From contig NW_019211454.1 in assembly GCF_002443255.2 (NCBI RefSeq), positions 881,936 to 945,935 of the forward strand: DNA of 64,000 nt. The letters run 5' to 3'. The position numbers were made by a program, and so were the translations under genes. The first letter of the stretch is position 1. Each line of letters begins with the position of its first letter. Below the pieces are notes generated by a model that had not been told where the DNA came from, made no database searches, and was given only the letters and a program-made list of their open reading frames with translations. This document shows, one piece after another, positions 47,846 to 58,712 of this stretch. Source of the stretch: Varroa destructor (taxonomy: Eukaryota; Arthropoda; Arachnida; Mesostigmata; Varroidae).

Positions 47846-48790
47846 ATGTCTTTCAGTTTTAAAAATCTACACTCACTCCTCAAGTTTTTGTTTCTCGAAG
47901 GTCAGAGCGCTGCAAAGGCTCATCAAAAATTGATGAAAACATTAGGCAAGAAGGCCTTAGACGAAAGCACGATACGAAAATGGTACAAACGTTTTAGGTA
48001 TTGGATTGTTGAAGAACAGCGACTAGGTGACGAGATGTCGCGATTCGAAGTACGAGAATGCGTTGCTAGAATCGAGGAGGCTTCTTTAAGAGCCTAAAGT
48101 CTAAGGATTCTGTCATCTAAGACTCATATTTCACACACAGAACAATCCAAATATTGAAACAACAAACTCCGTAAGCCAAGTAAAAAATAGATCTCGGTAA
48201 ATTGGCTCCGAGTCAATTGTAAATGCATATGGTGTATTCCGCGTGCAAGTTGTGGAACTTTAACCAACAAAAAATCCGCCTGGAGCATACGGTCGCCATA
48301 GACGGGGCATGGCACAATATCTACCACCAGTTTGAAAGGTACCGGGCAAGAGAATGACTTTTCTCTGGTAAGAAATCAGGTGTGGTGGCAGTGTACAGTA
48401 AGCTTAAACAAAAGTTGATGGTAATACTTGCAGTGGACATGCTATTATGAGACGATACTCGTTGAAAATGAAACAGTAAATGAGGGGTCAAGTTCGTCAA
48501 AAGATCTACGGGCCACTGGCACGGCATCTAAAGCACGCAGTCTGATTACTTTGTGGCCATGCTCAAACCATGTGGTTATGCCTCAATTGATTCCTGAATT
48601 GAACAACGGAATATCCAGCACTGGGTTCAGCCTGTTTATTGTCTCAATAAATGCCCCTGTGAATGAGCTTTTCCATGACTTGAAAGGAGCAGTTGGTAAG
48701 CACTTTCGATCTATTTCGAGAGGCCGCAGGTAGAGGACTCACATATCGGAAAACAAATGGTAGGTATATGGCTGCTCAGGAGCTGCCAGA
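47846..48790 (+). mobile_element. Mariner transposase relic 4
   Basis: The DNA-binding half is the clearest in the window. From 47846 an 83-codon open frame reads LLKFLFLEGQSAAKAHQKLM, then ESTIRKWYKRFR, then EEQRLGDEMSRFEV. It matches the paired helix-turn-helix of mariner transposases, which spell ExGxxAxEAxxxI...ESTxxRWFxRFRxGDFxLEDxxRxGRPxEx. Further right the catalytic core is badly broken. Near 48440 TILVENETVN resembles the ELLxPxxTVN block that follows the WWD motif. No intact catalytic Asp triad is present. The end is approximate. Confidence 0.8.
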
Positions 48791-51306
48791 GCTAGATAGT
48801 GTAAAAAATAATGGAAAATACCTCTAATATATATATGAAAAATCAACCAGACCAAGAAGCTGAGAAGTTAATCAGTTTCAAAGTCTGTCGGATTCGCCTG
48901 TAGCAAGCTTAATGACTTCGATGGGAGCTGTGCGATTTAGTAGCAGCAATCTGTTAGATCTAAGTTAGCCATTAGTATCACATCAACGAGACAGCATATC
49001 ACATTATGAAGATATTATAATTTTGGGTAGCTATCATGTCCACGACATAATTAGAACACATTCCTGTGAGTCCCCAATGTAGCTCTGTTTCATAGCATTC
49101 AGGTGCCACATTTGCATGAAAGAAGGAACGTGATACTGTATGCAGGGCTAGGAGCGTATGGCAGAAACCTTCAAAACTATATTGCTTGTTGTCACTATTT
49201 TCTCATTTAAAATAACTGAGTATTAAAGTTGTGAAACATACATTACCAAAGACGTTCATCTTATGTTTATGGAAATGGTTGAAAATCCAAAAAATAGTTA
49301 AAATAAACTAAATATTCTAGATATGCATTTTATTCTAAATCGTTATATTTCGTCCATTAGATGCTAGCATAAGAACAACTTTTCGTCTATCTGGTCAGGC
49401 CTGTATAGGTCTCTTCAGTTAGCTGCATTTGTGTACTTAATCTGATGGCTACGAGCAGATGTATGGTCACAATCGCCATACAATAAAAAAGAAAGCACTA
49501 GATACACGATTTGATGCCACTGGTCTGATTCTGGTATATCTGTGGCAACAGGTTGCAAGATTAATTCTTGTTTACAACTATCTCATTGCACTTATGCAGG
49601 ACACACTTATGCAAAACGCGGCCATTATTTTACATGAGGTCACATCTGAAATGCACTTTGCGTGTGCGTCGCAGCTTCTGCTGCGGAAAGTGTAGATAAA
49701 CCCGCTACTAAATAGGTGTATGTATGCTGTTCATCGTCTCAGCAATTGCTTGCTTAAAATGTATCCGCCTAGGAAGTCACAAGTCTTCAAGGAGAACTCG
49801 TTATACCAGACGAACCTTGGTGGACAATACATAATATACCATACAGTAAATAATATAACATACAATAAAAGAAATGAAACTCGTACAGATACTTATAAAA
49901 TGGAGGAGTAAGCAATAAGTTAGTGTAATGCAGTAACTTCTACGAATGCATACATTTGCCATGTGCATATTTTGTATTTTCCATCCGATTAAAAATTATT
50001 GTGAGTCTGTTGTAGTCGTACTGGCGCGAAGGAACTAATAGCGGATCTGAGCTACGCTTTTGTGCTAAGTTTGGCAACAGCATGGACATGAACTAGAACC
50101 CTTTTGTTTTTTAGATTTTGTTTTTAAATTTAAATGTAATTCTAAAATCTGTGCTGTGGACCACTCAAACAAAAATCATCACACATATTATTCACATCCC
50201 TTAAAAAAACAGCTTAGAAATTCATTTTGCATTATATAGACAACGGTAATTGCTATACGGTGCGTTTCTATGTAAAGATCCCTATTGATTTTGATCTTCA
50301 CGCTTTTGGCTAAATAGTGTTTTAAGACTAAAGCTTATCTTTAGCTATCTTTTGAAGCTTCTACATCACAAATTGCATCTAGATAATATAGCGGATTCTC
50401 AGGGACATCCAGGCAGGGACTCAACAAATAATTTATAAAGTTTTTAAGTAATATAATTATTTGAAGCTATACTATTTGCGTACTGCGAGGTACGGTTGGA
50501 CATTATCAGTATCTTTCATTTTTTTGACCGATAGAGTCCCATTGTGATTTCTTTTTTGCAAGCGAACTCGCGCTTGGTGGCGCCCTCTATGATTTTCATA
50601 CGAAATTTTCTGCCCTTTCCCACAGTTCTGTTATGGTTGTTCGTAGTCCTCATGAGGGCTTGAAGTCAATGGTTTAGATAGTCAAAATATGGATGTGACT
50701 TTGTATATAATACGAAACATTTCAGTAAATACATTTATTGCAGTATTGTAAAGTGCAATATCAATTGAGTATGCTTAGAAAAATTATACCTGTACAACTG
50801 TTTGGTTTCAAAAAGCCATGATTACTTAACAGGTTGACCGGTATGGTTATGTAGTTTTAGATCAACATTAGGTAACATAGCTGAAAATTAGAGTGAATGG
50901 TCACATTGTTTAACTTCATACAATGTTAAGTAGATAAATGGTCCTTCTTTATAAAGGATTTATACACCCTAACATCGACATACTTCTAGCAGAATAATGT
51001 TACACGAGTATACCAGACTCGCCCGTATCTTATTAACAGTTAAGTGACATTATCTTAACTGTTTGTCTTGTTTATCAATCCTCATAGCAAATTTTTCTAC
51101 TTTATGATCTGTAAACCGCTTGTAAATATACTTTCTGATTTTTATGCATGTGAGACTGAGCAAATTAAACTCCTGACTTTCAGAGATCTTATTGAAATTA
51201 ATACCGTGATTCATCGTGTACATATCGCATACAGTCCAATAAAAGTATTATGATGAAAAAAGCGCACAATATACCAAATGTCTTCCGGCCAAAACTGTCC
51301 CATAGA

Positions 51307-51380
51307 CCCTCGCCATGAGCGAGGGGATCGAAGTGTACTCTCCACATGTGGGGATTGCCTGTTTATCGCGTGGTCACGCG
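51307..51380. repeat. Cluster of three GC-rich palindromes
   Basis: Within 74 bases lie a hairpin with stem CCCTCGC/GCGAGGG and a 5-base loop (51307-51325), a perfect 10-base palindrome CCACATGTGG (51342-51351) and CGCGTG/CACGCG with a 2-base loop (51367-51380). The patch stands out from the AT-rich surroundings. It could be a small inserted element or a protein-binding region. Confidence 0.7.
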
Positions 51381-51510
51381 GTGAGTAGTGGTCTTGTACG
51401 AGACTGCTGTTGAACACGTAATAGCAAATATTGCCGAAGCAATAGATAAACAAACCATTGGCTACGGTTTTATTAGAAAGTTGCTAACAAAGAAAACTGA
51501 TTTTTTGCAG

Positions 51511-51592
51511 TACGAACTGTTGTTATCAGAAGTATATGCGACAATGCGTGTTGATAATTTACAGTTACATAACTTACATTTTTTCCTCGACG
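51511..51592 (+). CDS. Candidate next CASK exon (weak)
   Basis: An 82-base open segment sits between a very good 3' splice site (GATTTTTTGCAG) and GTAAAC. It starts on a codon boundary, as the previous CASK exon demands, and would continue SLLQ with YELLLSEVYATM. That is loosely like CASK LLDLYDKIN at the end of the first L27. The same frame is open upstream of the splice site, from 51388, where it reads AVEHVIANI and FIRKLLTKKTDF. That is loosely like the second L27 (AVxxAKEVLEEI...LxxILTxPHF). The two readings cannot both be right and neither is strong. Confidence 0.28.
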
Positions 51593-52614
51593 GTAAACCA
51601 TCAAGTGCCTCTTGAGATTTTCAGTAGATTTTGTCGTGTGGTGCAAGTCGTAATTAAGGGCTGTGGTGTTCGTTGTACATGAAAAGATGTGATCGAACTT
51701 TGTCTAGCACTGTGAAAAATACAAGTTATGTATCTTGACTGTGCTGTGTGGGGTACTGATGTATGAAACATAAACTTCAACTTTTTGATATGAGTGACGC
51801 GTAAGTCGTGCTATGCATCGTGGATAAAAACAACTCTTAGCAAGAACCATATGCTTAAATATCTACAAGAGCGCTCGATTAAGAGATACTGCTATATTAG
51901 GAGTTATTCTTTAACAAGGATCCTGCTGTTTGCAGCAGCGACAAAGTGTTGTCAATGAAATGATCCAATTGAAGATTAGAAAAAAAGAATAAGGAGTTTT
52001 GCAATGGCGAAAAAAATGATCTTGCCAACCAAATGATCAAGCTCTGTAGTACAAATACCACCCACGAATCAACGAGCAACCAGGGCTCCATGCTCAAAAA
52101 AGCTTACAAAACATTTATATAGCTGGTGATATGGTTTTGGTTTGTATCATTGGATGTATTTTTCGGATAAAGCACCAATACTTTTACATTTTTAAAATTC
52201 CTAAGCTAACATTTTCTTTGTAATTTACATCCGATTTTAGAGCATCCGAAAAATGCGTTATTAAATCGAAATTGGGTAAGTATTGAAAGAGACCAACGAA
52301 CAGCGTTTATGTTTGTAGAACCATGTAAGCGGATCATCATTACAGAATAAGAGCTATTCCACCACTACGTAAGCAAAACCTTGCTCACTGACCATCCAAC
52401 TAAGCCTCGTTCATTGGAGATAACTGTCAGTTTTTTCAATTCTACAACAAGGTCTGCTAATCGCAAATAATTTGATTACTGAGGAGTCCAGCATCATAGT
52501 CTTTACGAAAACACCTTTTGTCGGAGTTTCTGGATATTACCTGTTTGTCCTCAAGTGAGCTGGCTTCTCTGTTTTATGAAACGTGGCAGTAAACCAGTGA
52601 CACACAAGAATTGT

Positions 52615-53880
52615 GTATTACAAAGTTTGATTTTTTTTCAAAAACCTTCGTAACACCACACTTCATGAGCTGATTGACCAAACTGATATTTACGCCAACA
52701 TTCATGTTGAACGCTGGAAATGTGAGCACTGCGTCACCTCGGAGAGTCACTTCAATAGGCGACCATCTAATATAGTTGAGTGTAATGCCATCATTGCGTG
52801 TGTACAACGGAATTATTAAGTGCAGTGTTAAATTTTGCTGATGTTAAACAGAAGTGTTGATCCAGCCCTGCCCATACCGTGCACGGAAGAGTGCGTATTC
52901 GGGTTTTGTCTTACGTTCCGCATCGTCCACCAATCTTCTGTGGACTGCGTCATCATCATTACCGCCGTTGAAAACAGTCACCAAGCCAACGCCGGAAGTG
53001 AGGCACATGGTGTCTGGCACCCATCGGATTTTGGGGAATATGCAACTAGTCCCAGCAACAGGAAGATAATGCCTTGTCTCTGACAGTTAAACCAACTGCT
53101 ATTATATAATGACTGTGCGGTTTGAAGTCAGGCGTTGACTCAGTACTTCACAGCTTATCCGCGGCCTTTTCATCGCGAACGACAAGCCCATAAAAATGCT
53201 GTTCGTTGTGTATGACTGCTATTGGCATGTATGGTAGGCATATGGACAAGTGTAGTACACAGTACTGTTTGAAGAGTACGCACGGTACACAATAATGATA
53301 TGGCGGAATAGCGCTCTCAAGTTAAATAACGAACAGTGTATGGTAGTAGATCATTGCAAGGTTCATCGGCCATCAGTCTGGAACGCTCTGAATGGGTGAT
53401 TTACGATTGATCATGCCTTCTACTACTGATGTCAGATTCCTCTCATATAATTTGAGCACCACTATCTAGTGACTCACTAAAAAGAAACATTTCCTAATTT
53501 TTACAGAGCTACGCATCTTTCGTGTTAATTTCGTGGCGTGTTTATGGAGACGTCCCCATGGAGACCCCTTTATGGAGACATGATTTACGAGCACAGCAAG
53601 AGAGACCTCTTTGGACACATCTAAATCAGTGGACCGATCTTTTAAACGTAAAGGAACCATCAAAATGATCGGTTGTTCCGCAAAAAAGATTCCATAGCTC
53701 AAATTAGTCATGTATTCCGTACGTGTGCTTATTCTGCAAAAAACTGAGTCTACGAATGCCGCAAGGCAACGCAAATCGGCCACCCGACGCACCTAGCGCG
53801 ATAAACAATTATTGTGCTCCATGTAATAATATGTGGTACGCAATGAATCATGAACTGACTAAGTTAGTCCTATACAGATT
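52615..53880 (-). pseudogene. Serpin-like fossil with duplicated C-terminal part
   Basis: On the minus strand, serpin landmarks occur in order from right to left. Near 53810 is LGASGGRFALPCGIRRL (helix B/C region). At about 53715 MTNLSYGIFF recalls the LxxANxLF strand. Near 53595 LAVLVNHVSIKGSPW resembles TRLVLVNAIYFKGxW. Near 53230 CLPYMPIAVIHNEQ resembles LPYxxxxMxIVLPNE. Near 53036 FPKIRWVPD...VFNGG resembles LPKFKxE...xFxxx. A second, better copy of this last region lies at 52745-52630: VLTFPAFNMNV, then VNQLMKCGVTKVFEKKSNF, like VxLPKFKME...LxxLGMTxxFxxxADF. Frames change several times and a stop separates the two copies. I see no intact hinge or reactive loop, so inhibitory function is unlikely. 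Confidence 0.5.
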
Positions 53881-54085
53881 TGAATCATCTAAGTCGCAAA
53901 CGTGTTTTAGGGTTAAACGAGACAAAACAGTTCAGTCAAAGCAAGGCCACGGAATGTCGATATAGACAACAAGTCCCATACCAGGCGTACGCAGTGAAGA
54001 TTAAAGTGCACTTGAAGTATAGTTGCGTGTCATGAGGTGGGGTCAATACTAACACTATCTATGATCCAGTACAGTCGCTAGTGTC

Positions 54086-54427
54086 ATGGTCATGTTCTTC
54101 GTTTACGGGCTGTTTCGCAGCCTTCGGGAAGACGTGGCTGATGAATTGGGTCTAGAACCCGGTCTCGTTCGTTGGGTTCGAGCGAGGGATCAACGAAAGT
54201 TAAACCCAACGGTCTTTGTAGCTCAAAATCATGGTCTGGCAAGCTTGCCGATTACACGGGATATCGTAATTGGACCATGTAGCACACGACACATGAGCGG
54301 TTCGCTTACACGACTCGCGGAGGTTTCTGCGCCTCGACGATTTACACAGGTTTGTACGAAACTCGTGGTTTACCTCCTGTTATGCATGAATGATAGGAAG
54401 AGTTCCCAGGACTGCCCTGAGTCGTAA
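54086..54427 (+). CDS. Unrecognised 113-codon open frame
   Basis: An open plus-strand frame in a patch of about 50% GC, well above its surroundings. It contains LREDVADELGLEPGLVRWVR, ending in a basic segment, and LTRLAEVSAPRRFTQ. The latter is followed by GTTTGT, which could be a splice donor at 54350. No family match came to mind and the sequence does not fit the missing CASK domains. It lies just right of the serpin-like fossil and could be antisense to more of that fossil, an exon of an unknown gene, or chance. Confidence 0.25.
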   Translation: MVMFFVYGLFRSLREDVADELGLEPGLVRWVRARDQRKLNPTVFVAQNHGLASLPITRDIVIGPCSTRHMSGSLTRLAEVSAPRRFTQVCTKLVVYLLLCMNDRKSSQDCPES

Positions 54428-54429
54428 CG

Positions 54430-57400
54430 ATCTAAGTTAAATAAATTGAGATATAAAGAATGACTTGATGAAAGAATTTGTACGTGATAGACATTATTTT
54501 GGACGTACTCTTTTCCAGATGTCTGGCTCGAGCTATTAAAGGCTTACTGTTTCCATGTATTTCCATAATCGGCAACGGTCAACATACGTTAGGGATTTCA
54601 CCCGAGCTTATGTTTTTCTAATTTACATAAAAGATGGTTGCTGTTAGATGTGAAGAGTAATAATCGAACATGCTACTTAGGATGGTTGTCCCGGTAATAC
54701 GTTATCTCATGATCTTCATTTACCTGTTGCACTTAACCACTTAGATATATAGGTTTAAAATATATACATAACAACATTCAAATTCTCACGAGCTGTCTCT
54801 ACAGCAGCTACTCAACTTCTTTAGTAAAAAGTGTTGTGAATATCTGTAACCTTTTTTTCGATTTTGTTTTTCCATGTTCCTAATTAGCTCGGGTCTCATA
54901 CGGGGTTTAAAGTTGTACTCCAATCAAACTTTTTTTCGACATTTTGTTTGACTTTAACTTGACCGAGAAGGAAAATGCAGCGTAATCGTTATGGGTCCAC
55001 ATATTCAAACTCGTACCACTAAATATTAACATAATAAAAGTAATGATACAAAGGAAAAGAAACCAGGCACCCATGTTATACCCACGCGAGCAGAGAACTA
55101 TAACAATAATCAGTAGATATAAAGTTCAATTACGTATTGCACAACTCGTCCTCATGACGACACGCCTTCAACAAAATGTACTTGTAACAGCTGTTATAAG
55201 CGAAGAGTAACCAAGAATAGACACCTTAAGGTTAAAATAAACAAAGGTGTTAAGGTTAAAGGGAAATTAAAAGCGAAAAAACTACACGTCTTTACTAAAT
55301 ATGCAGCAGAGTAAATTCGAATTCATTGTCTGTCGGAAAAAACCTCGTAAAGGGAGACTCCGAATGCTTGAGCTGTGTTTTTTTGCGTGGGTACAGCATT
55401 AAAGAGATCTCAATATCATACATTCCATGTCTGCCATAACATTAAGTGTACGTGTTATTTTCGTCTTTTTTTATGCTTCTCCTCCATCGATTCCAAAAAT
55501 GCGAAGTTTCTCAGCCCCAGAAGCGATATAACCCGTTTTTGCTTTGAAGAAGGAATCATTTACAGCTGAAGGGGTTCTTCCTTCTGTCATGTGTTATGAC
55601 ACTGTCAGTCCATACGTGCAATGGACTACGCTTCAAATCTTCATAAAAGTGCAAATTATTTCGAATTAACAACCGGAATGCTGCAGTATGTTCCTTCGAA
55701 TGATACGAAGAACTGAAATAAAAATATTTTTTTTATATCGATTATTTTATTATTATATTAAAGATGTTGTGTCGCAGATATTTGAGTGGCCACTTTTACA
55801 TCAGCGGCGTTGATACTTGCTACATAATTCTTGCATCAAAATGTATCGGAAAAGAAAACGTTTTGTTCTTCAAACGCAAAATGGCTATTGCCACAATCTT
55901 CCCTCCTGTTTGATTCCTTTTATCCAATTTAAGAATATGATCACGTAAATACTCTCATGAAAAACTTAATATCGTTACATTGGTTAATACATTCCGATGT
56001 AATTTAAGTCCTGTCAAAATTTTGTGATAAAACTGTGACAGGACTCAAAATGCGTGTGTTCTAGAGTAAATTCTATCGGTTTAGACGACGACTGCCCAGG
56101 TTTATTGTTAAATTATGTTTTTAGTTTTTATTAAATTCGGTAAATATTTTATACGCATATAATTTTGAGCATATTCGCATAGCTAGGATATAAGTAAGTT
56201 TTAATACTGATCATTATTCCATCGGATGTCGATAATAAGGCAAACTTTGCGCGTATAGTGGAAGAATTAGTTAAGATAACGAGTGGAAAATTGGAAACAG
56301 TTAAATGTTAGCTATTATATGAAACTCTACCGTATGAAATTGTGAACGGCAGAAATTTCAGTGCATATGTGATACACGAAAGCAGTGTTGGCTGCATAGG
56401 CAATCGCCTCATCATTTGGTCTCAACAAACGCTCTTAGTTTGTTAGGCTTAAAAATAGTTCCGATTGCAACGTACGGAATACACACTACTTGGAAAGATT
56501 TTACACTGGAAAATCTCAAACAATTAAATCGCGTTAAAAAGCTCATACAGTGACCCGGAATCGCCGTGCATATCTCATAGCACCCCTGTCCGAGGACTTA
56601 AAAACTTGTCGCTTTAAGCTCCCAGCAACGGGAGCCCTTAAGACCAACCCTAAGAACTGGCAGTAAAAATTCGCGGAGACTAATGAGAATTTCTTAACTT
56701 CGGGTACGAGGAAGAACAACGAATAGAAAGGGATCAATTGGCTAAACAAACATGTCATCACTCGCCTTGCCGTGCATGGGTTCTATCCTAGACTATGCAG
56801 GGAAGCAGGTTTCTATGAGCCTGATGATACATGTAGATACGGGGGGAATTAAATGTCATGCCACCTGTCGCTTTCTGCTACAGTCTCCAGAATATGTGAT
56901 AAATATTTTAAGTTACTTTTATGAACTCAATAAAAAACGATGCAGTGTGTTTTAACAACTAGTTTTAGTTCGTTCTATATACTGTGTCCGATACTGAGAG
57001 TGTTGTTGATGTGTACAGATGAGATTTTCAACCACTACAAGCAGAGGTAAATAAATAAAATTTGATTGAAAACTTCACCTTTAGTTTTAGGACCTTTGGG
57101 AACATAGGATGTATACGAACTAACCAATCTAATGAGCAAAAGGAACGCTAGTAATTAACTAATGCAACGCTATCACCAGTTTGAGCTCGTAGCGAAATCA
57201 AAAAGTGGATGCCCTACTTGAACTTATCGAAACGGTTCTACCGGAGCAAGCAATTACAACCTCAAAACATCAACTACTGCAGGAATACGACTTCGGGAAG
57301 AATTAAGTTCGATTTATGTATAGAAGGAGCACTAAAAGATTAGACGTCCAATACAGCGCGTCGTAACATACAATGTGCCACTCTTTAAAATCACACAACG

Positions 57401-58570
57401 CAAATTCTATATTCCGTGCCTAAACTGTAAATTAAACACCGCAAGTGTGCCATTCTGATGTGTGTGACTGAAGGTCATCCGTTTGGTTACAATAGGCAAA
57501 ACGAAGCGGGACAACATGATAGAGCACAATTACCAACTCACATTCACAAACTTTCCTTATTTTACTGGCATTAATTCTCGCCTCTTTGTAATCCTTTAGG
57601 TCTTCGTGATTGACATATTATATGCGGCTTTCTTTCTGGCTTTGTGTATAATAAGTGTAATGAAAATTCTTTTTATCAGGAATAAAAATAATTTGTTGCT
57701 TATAAGTATCAAAATCATCAAGTTTGAATAGCGGGAATGTTTGTCTACCATTCAGACTTGAAAACTAGTTCATCCTCGGTGAATCTTACCTTGATCTCAT
57801 AATTTTTTTTTGAGTCGTTGAATGATGCTTCGTTAGTTGAACAATTAATAATTGCTACGCCTTATGTGGTACAAATACCAGCACGGTGTTTAATGTTTTT
57901 GTGGACCCAGATCGGTAGGCAGCAAAGATTTGCTCTCTAAATTTAAATCTCGTTTCTATCTGACAGAAGAAATTTCGCTTTTTTAGTTTTGGATTGATTT
58001 CATAATGTTTATAGTTACTTTATGCAAACAAGAGATAGAGCGCTTCTGGCAGATTGTGGATTTGCCAACAAGATAAGTTGCTGTCTGAAAAAGCGGACTT
58101 GTTCCGTAGCAGTGAGTCCACAATGACATCGTTGTCGTCATTTAAAAGCTCTTAGCAGAAAAAACTTGATGAATAAAGGCAGGACTATTATATATTTCTG
58201 TTTGAGAATATTCGGGGTGATTTATAAGCTGGACGCCATTAGTGTTGGTAAATTATGTTTGCGCTTCACGTACTAAGGTCTAGTATAGCTGAGTTATTTA
58301 AGTTAAACAAAACACTCAATTTAATAATCGGTAAAAACCAAGTTAGCCAAGTCTTTTTTCTCAAAAGGTCACATAATGGTAAAAGCAATAACTTTTGAAA
58401 ACCTGCCTGTTGCTTCGATTATGACTTAAAAATCGTGGTTCGAGAACTTCTGTTTGCCGCCCATCAAAATGTAAAGATAAATATCGAAACTTCCACCAGA
58501 AAAACTTTTTCTTGTTTGAATAAGAACAAGCAATAAAATGAGCCATATGCAGCTAAATAGAAATAGCAGA
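54430..58570. other. AT-rich sequence without recognised genes
   Basis: I see no exon, RNA gene or transposon that I can support. The frame at 55375-55569, after GTGGGTACAG, and the minus-strand frame at 56543-56761 were examined and are discussed under rejected items or left unassigned. No PDZ, SH3 or guanylate-kinase motif of CASK was found. Confidence 0.5.
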
Positions 58571-58573
58571 TAC

Positions 58574-58712
58574 CTCCTTTTTTTCGGACAGACTGCGTCG
58601 GCGCATTTGCTGATCCATTATCTGCTTTCGAGCATTTTCGAGGCAAAGCTGTATATATAAGATCAAGCATTTGAGGCGGAAGTGATAATCCATCTTGTCG
58701 TGATCGCCACAT
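58574..58712 (-). CDS. Possible minus-strand exon, product unknown
   Basis: The minus strand is open from ATG at 58712 (MWRSRQDGLSLPPQMLDLIY, then a Lys/Ser-rich part) to AAAGGAG followed by the donor-like GTATCT at 58573. A second frame over the same bases is also open (LENARKQIMDQQMRRRSLSE), charged and coiled-coil-like, so the frame is undecided. A CCACAG acceptor-like site lies about 25 bases upstream. Nothing else of such a gene was seen nearby. Confidence 0.2.

Larger units (their letters stand above)
45930..51510 (+). other. CASK: Probable CASK intron sequence with mariner relic
   Basis: The stretch starts with the strong donor GTGAGT. Apart from mariner relic 4 it contains no gene I can identify. 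A segment after TTATTTCTAG at 46163 is open for 29 codons but does not resemble CASK. The frame at 47548-47733 follows TTTTGTTCCAG, a good splice-acceptor look, yet its translation matches nothing. The frame at 49459-49695 is also unrecognised. Confidence 0.5.

Noticed and set aside
56543..56761. Minus-strand frame with a possible serpin helix B/C pattern (GLVLRAPVAGSLKRQVF)
   Set aside because: A single weak block with no neighbouring landmarks. Chance similarity is likely.
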